From Elysia chlorotica (taxonomy: Eukaryota > Mollusca > Gastropoda > Plakobranchidae): a stretch of DNA of 64,000 nt. Numbering within the stretch: position 1 is the first letter of the stretch; every line of letters begins with the position of its first letter. The notes under the pieces are model-generated. The model made no database searches, was not told the origin of the DNA, and was given only the letters and a program-made list of their open reading frames with translations. The stretch spans positions 156,081 to 220,080 of the forward strand of contig RQTK01000697.1 of assembly GCA_003991915.1 (NCBI GenBank). The letters are read 5' to 3'. The translations under genes were made by a program, and so were the position numbers. Positions 1 through 12,520 of the stretch are shown one piece after another.

Positions 1-2
1 CT

Positions 3-2039
3 GGTATACGTAGAAATTCCTTTATTCCATACAACACCTGTGATAAATTCATTACTACCGAGGAAAAGAGAACTGCGCGAGATTCTCGTAGATCTTCTGT
101 GAATCCATTCGCTCCTAGACTTGCTCAGCAATATTCCCAGTCTGATAGAGGCACGATAAGAAGACATTCTTTCTTTCCGATCCGACGTGAAGATAAAATT
201 TACGAAAGCGATCCCCTAGAACAGCGCAGACACTCGTTTAACCCTATTGGCGTAAACAATACATTAAAATCGGAATATGCTGGCGAGAGACGTGGCTCAT
301 ACAACCCAGACTCAAGACGCGGCTCTTTCAATCCATCACCAGCGTCAGGTGGCCAGCAAAAGTCGTCCCGTTTCTTGCAGGTGCCTGGTTTTGAGCATGA
401 GTTTCACATGGAACGTGGGCCGGGCGTTGATAGCTCTGAAAGTGATACAACAGGCTCGCCGTATCTCCTCTCAGCTCCATCCTCGCGCCAGTCAGACGTC
501 TGGTCGCACAGCTACCCGGGCAGACCGCATGGAAAGCTGCCTCTCTATGGACCCAGTTCCCCGTTACCAGAAGGGCAACCCGATCGACAACTCGTAGAGA
601 GAAGGCACTCCTTCAACCCTGTGGTAAGGATATCTGCTGCTGGTCCCGACAATGAGGGAACGCCGCCCGGCAATAGAGCTCCAAATGTTCCCATTATTGT
701 TTTGAACGCGGATACGTCTGGCAGGTTCCTGACTGTCCCGTCTCAAGATATTGAACTAGGAATGGCTGGTGGAGGATTTAACGAGGCTGAGAATGTTGAA
801 ATAATGCCCGAACAAAGGAGACATTCATTTAACGCCACATACCAACGCACAGAATCATCTCAAGCTTACACAAAAGCTGGTTTAGATAAGCCTGTTCCAC
901 AGCGAAACATTTCTTTCAAGTTGGATTCTTCACTAACACCTCAAGTATCTACTTCATTAAAAACACATCCACCCAATCAGTTTGCTAAACGGTCCTCACT
1001 GAAACGAGCTAGCATTCACAAACCCACCCAGTCGTCCTCTCCGCCAGATTTAACATCAGGCACCCCAGTGCGGCCGTCCAGTTTCAACCAGGAGATGGTG
1101 TTGTTTCAGCCCCTGCCCCGCGCAGACTCTCGTGGGACGAGTCCTAGCTCCAACATGTCTTTCTGTGGTAGCGAGCGAATTGGCAGCGAGCGCTCTCCCA
1201 AGCCCTCAAGAACAGCTTCCATTAGTTCAGACCACTCTGCGTTCACAACTTCAACGTTACAGAACGAGTCGTGCCAGGCCTCGGAGGCGCCACGCCCATC
1301 TCACGGCGCCTTCAGACCGGTTTCTCCATCAGGGCAGCTGGCGTGCCACCACTTCTACTCATCCAACCCGCACTGCAGAGACAGGGAGCCCTTTCCTTAC
1401 GCTACAGCAACTGCAGACGGCATTAACCAACACAACGAACTCCAGTTTCTACTCCACTCCGGCGGCCACCCAACTGGGGAAATACGACGTAGCGCGTCTT
1501 TCAGGGAATCTCGGAGGCCGCGATTCCACTATGTACGGACAGACTCATCCGGCAGTTGTGGGCCAGGTCCGGCTACTCTGTCCCCCTCACTGACCACGGA
1601 CGCTAACGCCGCCATCCACCGCAGCCGGTCTGCAGGCTCTCTGCCAGGGGAGAGAAACGTGGCGAGGAGAGAAGGAGACTTACGGACCTTGCGAGGGGCG
1701 TCTCCCCGATGGGATGACATACGGATGTCTCCACAAGAAGCTAAAAGGCTGGCCGAGATGGAGAGCTTTGCGTCCAGGAGCAGCTCGCCGCAGTCGCCTA
1801 TCCGAGCGTTCAGCTATGCAAGCTCCGGGTGCCCAAGCCGCCGTCGCCCCTGGTCGGGAAGCACTGGCCGCCCACCAGACACGACGCCGACAGCAATTCC
1901 TCGTGACAGCTCCAGGGTCATGACTTTATACTTTCTCCACGCATCAATCGATTTTGTACAGTCTTTTCTTTATTGTTCATTCTTTAAACCCGATTACAAT
2001 GTTGATTGGGTGATAAAGGTGTTTGCAAATTCATGGTAA
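3..2039 (+). CDS. 3' part of a gene for a disordered protein with repeated RRxSFNP kinase-site motifs (5' end outside window)
   Basis: The frame is open from the first complete codon (position 3), so the gene begins upstream; the GTG at 99 is not a start. The protein is rich in Ser, Pro, Arg and Gly, with no membrane segment or folded domain visible, so it is probably disordered. A motif R-R-[HGNS]-S-[FYV]-x-P recurs near 9-29, 87-107, 159-179, 225-245, 288-308, 315-335, 600-620 and (ending Ala) 816-836. R-R-x-S followed by a hydrophobic residue is the classic PKA-type consensus and can bind 14-3-3 proteins once phosphorylated. A second motif, S-[SG]-R-F-L-x-V-P, occurs twice (about 365-390 and 715-735). 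Later Ser-rich parts include RRSASF near 1480. After about 1830 composition changes; the frame to 2039 looks non-coding and the true end may be at 1906 after a one-base shift (separate entry). Family not recognised; it could be the cytoplasmic tail of a larger signalling or membrane protein. Confidence 0.75.
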   Translation, partial: GIRRNSFIPYNTCDKFITTEEKRTARDSRRSSVNPFAPRLAQQYSQSDRGTIRRHSFFPIRREDKIYESDPLEQRRHSFNPIGVNNTLKSEYAGERRGSYNPDSRRGSFNPSPASGGQQKSSRFLQVPGFEHEFHMERGPGVDSSESDTTGSPYLLSAPSSRQSDVWSHSYPGRPHGKLPLYGPSSPLPEGQPDRQLVERRHSFNPVVRISAAGPDNEGTPPGNRAPNVPIIVLNADTSGRFLTVPSQDIELGMAGGGFNEAENVEIMPEQRRHSFNATYQRTESSQAYTKAGLDKPVPQRNISFKLDSSLTPQVSTSLKTHPPNQFAKRSSLKRASIHKPTQSSSPPDLTSGTPVRPSSFNQEMVLFQPLPRADSRGTSPSSNMSFCGSERIGSERSPKPSRTASISSDHSAFTTSTLQNESCQASEAPRPSHGAFRPVSPSGQLACHHFYSSNPHCRDREPFPYATATADGINQHNELQFLLHSGGHPTGEIRRSASFRESRRPRFHYVRTDSSGSCGPGPATLSPSLTTDANAAIHRSRSAGSLPGERNVARREGDLRTLRGASPRWDDIRMSPQEAKRLAEMESFASRSSSPQSPIRAFSYASSGCPSRRRPWSGSTGRPPDTTPTAIPRDSSRVMTLYFLHASIDFVQSFLYCSFFKPDYNVDWVIKVFANSW
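1829..1906 (+). other. Alternative, more plausible C-terminus of the RRxSFNP protein in a shifted frame
   Basis: If one base is missing in the GGG run at 1827-1829, the reading passes into a frame that continues with Pro/Lys-rich text (VPKPPSPLVGKHWPPT) and stops at TGA 1904-1906. This matches the GC-rich, Pro/Ser-rich style of the upstream protein. The unshifted frame instead reads a hydrophobic AT-rich stretch to 2039 (VMTLYFLHASIDF and on) that looks like 3' UTR. The cause could be an assembly error, a real frameshift allele, or a short intron missed here. Confidence 0.45.
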
Positions 2040-2929
2040 ACCATAGGAAATGTAATATGTAATTATAAGACTGGGAATAAGAGTAAGTATTTAAATTGGA
2101 CTCATAGTTCAAGCATTTTTGTAATTATGTACACGAACTCAAGACGATAAGCATTATATCATTAAATTACAACTGCAGTGTCTTAAAAACTGACAGTTAA
2201 AAGGAAGCAAGCAATGCTCGTGGAAAACAGCAGCAGCAACTACTACAACAACAGCGCAAACAATAACACTATTAAACTTAAACTCAATCCGTACTTCACC
2301 TTTACTTTTCTATATGAAAGAGATTTCTGATGCAGAAAAAAATTACTCCGCAGTGTTTGGATTTAAAAACTAACACTTTTAAATACAAATTCAATTGCCG
2401 ATTTATGGTTTTAAATGGTTATAAAATCCCCTCATTTTTTTTCCTTTAGACCCTAGTCATGTCCTTCTCTCTAAATCAAGCAATGTTCACTTAAAATCGT
2501 TACAGCGTATAATTTTCTTATCTTTCACTGTAATAATAATTGTTGTTATTCTGACCTGTTTCACTCCATGCACTTTCCCTCCCAGAGCCCATTGAGGGAT
2601 ATTGTTTGATCCTTAACAACGAACTTTGTGATTGATACCCAGGGTCACTATAATCGCTTCATCAGTACACTTTAAGTCACAAGAATGTCACAAGAATGTC
2701 ACAATTTGTCAGTTTCTAGGTCTCCCAGGTACCTCAGTATTTTGTCTTCTTCTGGTTTGATCAATTTTAGTATAATGTGACAGGCTAAACAGGAGTCCAA
2801 GTCTTACCGCACTGTCTCGAGTATGGCGTTATGTAACATTGTCAGACATTAGTGATCGGTTCCATCCACAACATCATAAAAATTATATAGTGCTGACGCA
2901 ATTCAACTTAACCTCTAGTAACTAGGTCT

Positions 2930-3150
2930 ATGAGGATCCTCCTGAAGGGCTCATCGATCGCTTTCAATTCAAGAGTCACCCTCGCATGTCAAGAGTCATT
3001 GGTTCCGATGCCTCGCAAACTATCGTAGCCGGTGAATGAGTTTAGAACCGGTACCTCCGAATTCGGAGACCAACGCTCTACAACTTGCGTAAACCGACCC
3101 TTCACTGAAACCGGTATTGAAGGTATTAATAAGGATTTTAATTTAGGATT
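2930..3150 (-). repeat. tRNA-derived SINE fragment
   Basis: On the - strand the segment around 3035-3105 reads like the D and anticodon part of a tRNA (GTAGAGCGTTGGTCTCCGAA) followed by a degenerate B box (GGTTCTAAACTC). Its downstream text resembles the SINEs at 50.6 and 59.4 kb only loosely. An open frame on the - strand (2989-3210) is a by-product of the element. Confidence 0.45.
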
Positions 3151-3773
3151 CTTTGTATACAAGCTCTCTTTCACAGAGGCCAAAACACCGAAGTAAATAA
3201 AACTCCCCATTTAACAGAAAGGCTTATCTATATCTTTTCAAATTAAACTGTGTGCCTAAATATGTATACTATCTCTACAACGGGCAAATTGAGTTTGGAC
3301 ACGTTTGAATTATCTTTGTCGATTGAATGTTTATACTTATGTTGCAGTTATAAATTTGTTATTGTTCTATCCTTCAAAAATATCATGTTCTTTTTACAAT
3401 GGTTAAACAGAAATATGACAATTTATTCTTTATCCGTACGGATATTCGTAGTCGCACTCAAATTTTCTCCTATAGACGGTTCACATGAACTTAAGAATTA
3501 GGTTCATATCATAGCGTCAGGTGATTTGTGATTTAATATCACCATATTTGTAGAGTTTAAGTACAAAGAAGATCGTCTTCCATCCGCAATGATATTTAAG
3601 ATTGTTGTTAAATGAAAGTAGTTACATCCTTTTTGTAGAGCCTTCAATCTTTAGTCGAATGTGATAAGAACATTTTGAAATCGGAGTGAGAAATCTGAGG
3701 GCGCCTTCAAAGTTTAACATACCATCCTGATTTGTGCTCAAATTCGTTTACCGTTATAGCGATAAAAACACTC

Positions 3774-3808
3774 AGACACACACACACACACACATACACA
3801 CATACGTG
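3774..3808 (+). repeat. (CA)n microsatellite
   Basis: A short run of CA dinucleotides, slightly interrupted by CATACA. Confidence 0.9.
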
Positions 3809-5544
3809 CATTTCTTGCTTAAAGTCTTATTTATTATAATACTTAACAAAGGAATGGAAATTTCTTTTATTCACTAATGTAAGTTTATGTTTACATGGAA
3901 ATCTGACTGTGACACTACGAAATCTGTTTGCACAAGAAATTCAGTCTGTGATGGTTTATTTTGAGTAAACATACCCGTACGACAGCATGCCTAAAAAATT
4001 TTTTTAACTCTGTCAAAAAAAAAAATTGTGATTGGTTTTAAATTTATTCAATTTTAAAAGAAAATATCGGTTTAAGAAACCATCTTTTGGTAAAAAAAAA
4101 GAAAGAAAAGTAAATAAAAAAGAGTATTTCTAAATTTCATTTGATATTCATTTGCAATTTGAGTCATATAAACGCCTATAATTTTATAGCTTTAATGCCA
4201 ACTCCAAATTGGAACACAGGCATAAAATTATCTTAATAAAATACGTTATATTCCAGTAAAATAATGAAAGACAGAAACTTAAGTTACAGTTGTACTGTGG
4301 CACTTACTCCATAGTAAAAAAGGCTTAAAAAACGCCGCATTTTGACATGTCTCTTTACACGAGCGTCGATGAGAGTTTAGAAGTTTAACTAAGGTAGGAT
4401 AGAGTTTCGCTTTTTTCGACCAGAGATAACCTTAATCTTAAGAGTGTCTCCAAATACATCATGATCGAAGAGGAAACGTTTAAATGTTAACATTAAAACA
4501 CTTTCGCTCACTAAACAGTGGCATTGGTATTGGTCATATTCACCATTTGATCTACATACTCGTAGATAAGCTTTAAATCGGGTTTTTAGAATAACAGAGT
4601 GATAAAACCAGACATAAGGAGATGCGTTGTCTATCATAGACTTTGGTTTATCTAAATCAAGATCTAGATCTACTGACATTTAATCTTTTTAACTTTTTAA
4701 TTCCCATCTACATCTAGATCTCTTGATAGACCGAATCTTCTTAAATTGTTTTGCCTATGTAGATCTAGGTATTTAATTTAAAAAAATATGCGTATGGATA
4801 CTTATTTAAAATACCGCATAAATATGCGCTGTGATCCGACATGGGCCGCACTTTTTAACATTTTGATTGCTCCTCACCGTAATTGCATACACAATCACTT
4901 GGTTTCCCTTCCCAGATTTAGAATTAAGAAAATTGTTTGCATGAAATGCAATAATTTATTCTAGGCTCATGCAAATCTTTTCTTTTTATTTTATGGTTTG
5001 TTTATCTTCAAAACGTTCTAAGGTACCGGTACTCGTGTGGTTTCTCATTTCCAGGACAAAAAACCTATAATTTTTGTATGGAATATGCTCATTTGCTTTC
5101 ATATTCTGGACTGGTGTCAGTCAGTATGAGATCAAAATAATTAAACAATATTTAATGGCATCCTCTCTGTCTCTGCAAACAACAAAAACAAATGGGTATT
5201 GTTTTTACTCATATCTTTTAATGTGTTGCTTAGCAGCTGCTGTTCTTCTCAGTTTAACTTTATGGAATAATTATGCTCATTTTTGCATCCGATCCCGGAT
5301 TACTGTCAGCAGGCTGACCATACTCATGAAATATTACTTTTATTTCAATAAAATGATATTTCCTCTCAAGGAATGGGATCTTAACCAGTCGTATAAACAT
5401 ATATAATACAGTACTAACATACGCTATTTCTATACGCGGATTACCTTTTTTTAAACTCAAAAGTGAAAGGAAATAAAAGGCTTTTTGACAAACGTATGTT
5501 ATATCTGAATTTTATTTCATAATAAACTAAGAACAGCCGAGTGC

Positions 5545-5724
5545 AAGAGCGATGAATAATACCATAAACTGAGATGGATAGACAGAATGATGCAGAAAGA
5601 GAATGAGGAAAGGGGAGGAAAAGTGAGTGAATGAGTGAGTGAGCATGAAACCGACAGGGAGAGATTGAAAGATATGGTGGGAAAATAAAAAGAAAAGAGA
5701 AAAGAAAGAGAGACAGAGATAGAC

Positions 5725-5782
<58 letters not shown>

Positions 5783-5785
5783 GGG
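5545..5785 (+). repeat. Purine-rich tract ending in a (GA)n microsatellite
   Basis: Imperfect G/A-rich sequence from about 5545, becoming a pure (GA)n run from about 5729 to 5775 and ending in a G-rich patch. Confidence 0.9.
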
Positions 5786-7089
5786 TGGTTCTAGGTTGAA
5801 CTGCTGATCGAATTCATCTCTATGAGAAATATTAATGTTGACACTAAAAAAAAAATCGATGAGAGAAATTCCAAGTAATCTTGGAAATTATCATACCCTA
5901 AATCTAGATAATCTCATTTTTAAGTCCGAGTGTACTTCGTTAGAGCTAGTAGCTTCGTCTCCTTTAAGCAATGTACATACATAAGACTTTGACCACCATA
6001 TTGGGTTGAAGCAACGATGGTTTTCTTTGAAGTATCGGTGACGTTTACATAATTACAAATGCCAGCTTAGCCAGGGTTGCATTTGTGCAACTTAACTCAG
6101 GGGGTAGTGCTCTGGAATGGCAAACAGGTGGTACAAGGCTAACGATTCATCTTTTTCGTCTCTTCCTTGAGGGTTCTTCGGGAATTCCATAAGAAACGCA
6201 TGAAATTTACCTCAAACTCCCGTTGTCATTTTGCTACTGTTACTAGGTGACTCTTTACACAATGTATGCGCGTCTCTTCTCATCAAATAAGTAAGAATTT
6301 GTGAAGCCATGCCTAGAAAGAGATTTCATGGGTGAATCATACTTATATCTTCATTTAATGCGCAAACATTTTAGAGCACAAATAAAATTAATGTAAGATA
6401 GCTCTTAGCGCGACACAGTATTAAATACACCATACAACCTTTTTGAAGAATTGTATTTCAACTATAATAAAAGAATACAAAAAGTTAGTACATGTGGCAA
6501 GATATTTTGCTTTTAGAAGAGTCTTAATTAAACAAAAAGAATTTACTTTTCAAACAACCACCTTACAAAGTCTGCAAGCAGGTATACCACTTGTATTACA
6601 TTATAGAAAAAAAAATACAAGCTGCACATTATTATATTCAATATGTAATCCACAAATCTATATACATTTAACAGAGTGTACAAAAAAGATGACAACCTTC
6701 TTTGATTTTAAGTGCGTGATATTTGCAAATAGTGTGTCTCTTCTATTTTTACCACTTTCTATTCATTATTCATAATCTGCCACTGTACTGCACAGCACCC
6801 GATTCATATTCTTTCCATGTTTTATACGTTTTCCACATGCAAACAAAAAATGCTTTGGTTAGATCTGGAACAGTTTGACTGTAGCTTTTTTCCATTTGTT
6901 AGGTTTCATGTATAATTAGAAAAAAAGGTGAGATATAAATTAAGAAACAAACTGATTTTTCTGTCGGAACCAATTAATGATATTCGCGATTGAATCTATG
7001 ATTGTATTATTAATTTTTGGTGCAATCAAATAATTTAAACACGGATGAAAAATCACCAAGATCATCACTATCGCCCTTTTTGGCTAGCA

Positions 7090-7106
7090 ATGTTATTATT
7101 GTTATT

Positions 7107-7168
<62 letters not shown>
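7090..7168 (+). repeat. (ATT)n microsatellite running into an assembly gap
   Basis: ATT trinucleotide run immediately followed by N bases at 7169. Confidence 0.95.
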
Positions 7169-7364
7169 NNNNNNNNNNNNNNNNNNNNNNNNNNNNNNNN
7201 NNNNNNNNNNNNNNNNNNNNNNNNNNNNNNNNNNNNNNNNNNNNNNNNNNNNNNNNNNNNNNNNNNNNNNNNNNNNNNNNNNNNNNNNNNNNNNNNNNNN
7301 NNNNNNNNNNNNNNNNNNNNNNNNNNNNNNNNNNNNNNNNNNNNNNNNNNNNNNNNNNNNNNNN
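7169..7364. other. Assembly gap (196 N)
   Basis: Run of N bases between an (ATT)n run and a C-rich patch; the true length is unknown. Confidence 0.99.
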
Positions 7365-7413
7365 TCCCACACCCACCCCCCCCCCCTACCACTGTGGTTA
7401 AATACCTAAAAAA

Positions 7414-7626
<213 letters not shown>

Positions 7627-9194
7627 ATGTTAAAAAAAAAATTAAGTTCGACTTTGAATGCAAATACCATTGTAAGTATCATCACAATTAATACAAATAA
7701 TATTGATATTGAAATGTTAAGATGACAATTTTTTTTCCACAAAAACGTTAACATGATTTATTAGTTTATGACATGTTCTTTCTTGTCCTTCCAAAAATGT
7801 AATATATATGTGTGAATGTGGATTCAGCGCTGGTTTTTGAAAATATAAAATCTATAGCTTGGCCTTGAAACCAGTTTGGGTTGTCTTTTCAATTTATCGA
7901 TTGAAGGGTTGCGTTTACAAAAACAACGACATCATTATGCGGTACTGTAAATATCTACATTTATTCATGTGTAGATTAACTTAAATGACATTTGTTGCTA
8001 TAATATATGTATGCTGCATATCTCTGTACATTTAATGACTACCTGTTATTTAGATCATGGCAATACTTATATTAAAGACCCTGTACAAGAAAAAGAAATT
8101 TTAAATTATCTTTTAAGAAGATTAAAACCGTTTCTGTTTAATTTCACCCCGTCAATTGTCAGAGGGACATATTTTTTACACGCACCTAAGTGTTACAAGT
8201 AAATTTGAAAAAACAATTACTATCAAATATGGTAATTAGATTGATCCCTGTTATCCGTATCAATGTTATTTAAATCACGAATTGTTTTTAGCTGTGATCA
8301 TCACTGCATTGCGGATATTAAACTTGTTTTTCTCAAATTTGCTTTTCTTGGTCTTCTTCCATGCTTTTAGTTTTTAAGGTAGATCAACATATTTTAATTG
8401 TATTTATACCTATAGTTGGAAGACCTAGTACTTGATAATTGTTTTAGTTATTCTAAGTTATTGTTTGTTTGGAATATCTCAACGGAGATAACAGACTAAC
8501 CAACCATCTAGCCAATTTATATTCTCTATCGCATGTATATATATTTTTTAAAAAAATAGAGAAAATGTGGTAAGCTAACACAAAACGCGTAAAAAGTCTA
8601 GGTGAAGAGAAGGAAAAAGAATAAAAAAGGAATATTAGAAAAAAAACCACAAGAAAATAAAAAGATTAGCAAGTAGAAGGAAAACGAATCAAAAAGGAAG
8701 AATGGCTTATATTAGGGTGTGCCATTTTTTCACGTAAAGTTTCAATCCAAAAACTAATACATTAGTTACAAAACTATTGTCATTTGCGACAGCGTTGTGA
8801 TTCACTCATTGTCATATACTCTGAACGAGGTATTATAGCTCCTTTCTTCTTTCCACCCGCTGTATTTACACATTTGCTTTCACCATGCTAACCCCATTCG
8901 GCCTCGCCTTGGTCTCGTCTTGATTACCTCCCTTCGCGGAAGGCGTTTCCATCTGGCCCTTTCCCCTTGCAAGCGGGAAATTATTGGAGAGCCCATAAAC
9001 TATTTACGCTGGCCATCAACACACTTGGCTGGAGATATGACCCACACACAGCTCTATACACCGGCGGAGGTTTATTGTCAACATCTTGAATGGCTCCATC
9101 AACAATCTCAGCGCCTGTTCTTTGTAGGGAAGGCTTGAGGTGAGTTGGTTTCCTTACATCCAACGTCAGCAGCAGGTTTATTTTGTGGACGGGT

Positions 9195-9425
9195 TCTAAG
9201 AGCAACGCATGACAATTTTACATAATCCCACACAGAACTAGAAACAGTGGGGGAGACCAGGACTCTCGTCTCAGCAAGTCATAGTTTACTGATTATACTG
9301 ACACGGACCCAAACAGTAGGTGACGAAAATTCAACAACACCATAATTAATGTCCGATTATAGGCTTCAAACTGGATTATTCCTATGCTGAGACCAAAGCT
9401 CTAACGCTTGCGAGTGTTCGCCCCC
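9195..9425 (-). repeat. Divergent tRNA-derived SINE in duplicate A
   Basis: Read on the - strand it has a tRNA-like head (GCGTTAGAGCTTTGG, then a B-box-like GTTTGAAGCC). It then follows the core order of the SINE at 50630-50880: a GTCAGT region, a TGAGAC region, and a tail resembling TGTAAAATTGTCATGC. Its counterpart is at 14095-14312. Confidence 0.6.
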
Positions 9426-10359
9426 ACCCCCCTCTCAGTTTGTAAAGGAGTGCCTTGCCGGAGTATAACATCTTTCGAAGTAGTCGAGTATACCACAAGG
9501 TAACGACCCACAAGATTAACGTATGGCAATTGTATGTACTGTCCTGCAGTAGAGTCTATCTGTATACAGTATTTCTCCACTGTTATTAACATACATTTAA
9601 ATGGAGAGAAAAAAAACTTACATGCGTTGCGCTTTTCATGAGCATCGTTCATGTTAAAACCGACGGAAGAGCCCATTCGCTAAAGATATGAATGTTTGAC
9701 ATATGTGTGACATATGAATGATCACGTTAATAAGATACGACAATGTTAGAACAGTCAAGTATAATATGCAAACACAATCCTTTTATATACAAGACTGATG
9801 GTGACAATTATTTAATTTTGATTTTTCATTACAGAGTTTTAATGTGTTAGGTTATATAACTTTCATGATAAAGATATTCTCTTGCACATCTTCATAACTT
9901 TGTTGCAAACTAATCAGACAATACTTTAAGCATCCTAAACACAGCAATGTTACATACGGGTAAAACATTCATTCAAAAACTCGTCACACCTGATCTTAAT
10001 TGACGACAAGACATATCATTCGATAGAGCATATGATTTCTGATCGGGCAGTCCACGATTTAAATCATGATCAAACTGCACTACTTTACACTGGTTCGGTA
10101 GGTCGCTGATGTTCGTATAATGCAACCTAAATAATAACCTAGTTTGGAAGTTACTGAGGTTAGACGTTAACAATTCAATAAACAAACAAACCAAACAAAC
10201 GAACAACGAGAAACACCTTAAGTTGCCCAATATTTGTAGCCAATTCTTAATTATATTGGTTACTTCACCAAGCTGCTGCACGAAATGGTATCCAAATAGT
10301 CACAAATTAGAGCTTGGCTGATTTTTATTTTGTCCGACTCCAAACGATGTCACCACAAC

Positions 10360-10845
10360 GTCAGTTCCAGGCTTACCGTGAGAACAATAGACCCATCTCG
10401 ACAAGAGTTAGATCTGTACCAAGCTATGCCCCCAGGAACCTATACAGTCTGAACCTGTTACAGGTCAGGGCTTTTAACATTTCAGGCCGCATTCAAAGTC
10501 TACCAAAACAAAGACACCCCAGAGACTTATGAAAAGTGTTTCGGTGCTTTCCTCGCGTATTGCACAATTCCAGTTGTTTAGCTCGAATCGATTTACCCTT
10601 ATAAAACTACAATGAGCTTTACTGTGGCGCTCTCACCACAAGAGTAGCGGCACTCATTACTCACTCACGCGGTAGGTTTGTACTTAGAGGGGCCCACAGC
10701 CTGGCAGGAGTACGTTCTAAAACCTGCCTTAGTATTACGTTTAAATATAGACTTATCGTATTCGAAAAGTCAAACATTGAGCGTTACTAAATTTACAAAA
10801 AATGATAAGAATCAACAGCTATTAGAGGATAAAAAAGTTATTTAA
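10360..10845 (+). pseudogene. Unidentified decayed reading frame, copy A
   Basis: A 162-codon frame has only three internal stops (TGA at 10450-10452, TAG at 10579-10581, TAG at 10645-10647) before TAA at 10843-10845. Between stops the translation looks protein-like, for example FQAAFKVYQNKDTPETYEKC and TAWQEYVLKPALVLRLNIDL. The second duplicate has exactly the same length (486 bases), no indel and the same three stops, although flanking DNA carries indels. Differences between copies are a mix of silent and amino-acid changes, so current selection is not evident. No family recognised. It may be a dead gene or transposon fragment, or chance. Confidence 0.35.
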
Positions 10846-11329
10846 AACAAATAACTAAATGGGTTAATCAAAAAAGTTTAAAAGATCATATATTTATGAG
10901 TAGAATTTATACGCAGTAAAAATCTTAAAGCGTTTTTCCATATTTTCTATACGCATGTGAATAAACAAAGTGTCGTCCTTAAAAAGATAGACAGGATGTT
11001 CCCCAGTTAACACAAAATGTAGATAATTCTTTTGCACTTCACAGAACGCGATTTCACTATTTCGATTCAGTAATGATCCTAATCTTTCGTAACTCTCGAC
11101 TTTTTAAGATTGTTTGCAAGATTTATGGTTATTGCTATTGATGACTTCGTTGAGTATAATTGCAAGCTTATAAAATATCAAGTATACTGGTCCGCTAAAG
11201 AGGATTGCTTGCAAGTCTAAGATTTGCACTTAGAACTGTGGGACCTGTATATTTTTATTAAATTCACGAAGGGTCCCGTCTGAATAACAATGACTTGTCT
11301 TTTCTATTATTAAATATCCAAAAACTAAC

Positions 11330-11785
11330 AACAAAGAATTACAAAAAGAGATATAACTCTACTAAAACGAGATGCGTAACTATTGAAATAAGACACCACA
11401 CTTCTACAATTAGATTCCATAATACCAAAATGAGATGTAAGATTACTAAAATGATTTGCAAACTACTTGCAAAATGGGGTACAGTACAAAACAACGAAAT
11501 GAAACACAATACAACACTAGTGAAAAGAGCTTCAACATAAAATTATTTAAATGGAGACAAAACTATTAAAATGAGATACAAATCTACTAAACTAAGATAC
11601 AAAACAACTAAAATGAGGTACAACACGGAAATGCTAGATAGAGACAAAACTAATAAAACGATTGACGCCCTTCTAAAAATCAAGGAGATACAAAGCTACT
11701 AAAATGAGACAAAGACAAAAATGTTAAAATAAGGTATAAAATTACTTTAATGAACTACAAAACTACCAAAATGAGATAACGTTAA
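11330..11785 (+). repeat. Degenerate tandem repeat, unit about 21 bases
   Basis: Repeated variants of ACAAAACTACTAAAATGAGAT fill this stretch with many substitutions and length changes. It recurs at 16030-16470 as the end of the second duplicate. Confidence 0.8.
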
Positions 11786-11823
11786 TGGGTAGCTCTATAA
11801 AAATTCTTTCTCCCACTACCCCC

Positions 11824-11977
<154 letters not shown>

Positions 11978-12289
11978 GTATCAATTGCTTTATGTATTGT
12001 AATAGCTTTTTCACAACCGTAAAACGTTTTCACGGAAAGGTGTGATGCTATCTGTTGTTCGTCCGAACAAATCAAAGTAACAGAAGGTACAAAGCATACA
12101 GAGAAAAAGACACTTTGTATTCCATGTATGTATTGCCTTAATTGAAAGCAATGGGCAGAAAGTTTTAAAGTGTTTATCAACATGTCATTCAAAATAATTA
12201 TTTTTCGATATGCAATCACTGCATCCGGTATCAAGGAAATTGTTTTTGAAGTCATATCACTGTTAACAAAATTTTTAGCATTTTCTACA

Positions 12290-12520
<231 letters not shown>

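Larger units (their letters stand above)
2040..7080. other. Non-coding stretch downstream of the first gene
   Basis: Apart from the SINE fragment and two microsatellites listed separately, I see no supported gene here. Open frames of 60-110 codons are AT-rich, lack coding-like composition and show no splice or domain support. Confidence 0.5.

Noticed and set aside
1132..1593. 153-codon + frame inside the first gene
   Set aside because: Shadow of the RRxSFNP frame; the motif repeats and continuous openness from the window edge support the other frame.
6080..6165. tRNA-like text (TTAACTCAGGGGGTAGTGC)
   Set aside because: No convincing B box or arms; not called.
8011..8202. Short frame with LDHGNTYIKDPVQEKEIL, present in both large duplicates
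   Set aside because: No start context, no domain, and differences between copies do not favour silent changes; too weak to call.
8920..9138. 72-codon frame with tryptophans, present in both duplicates
   Set aside because: Adjacent to a SINE and without splice or family support; probably part of a repeat.
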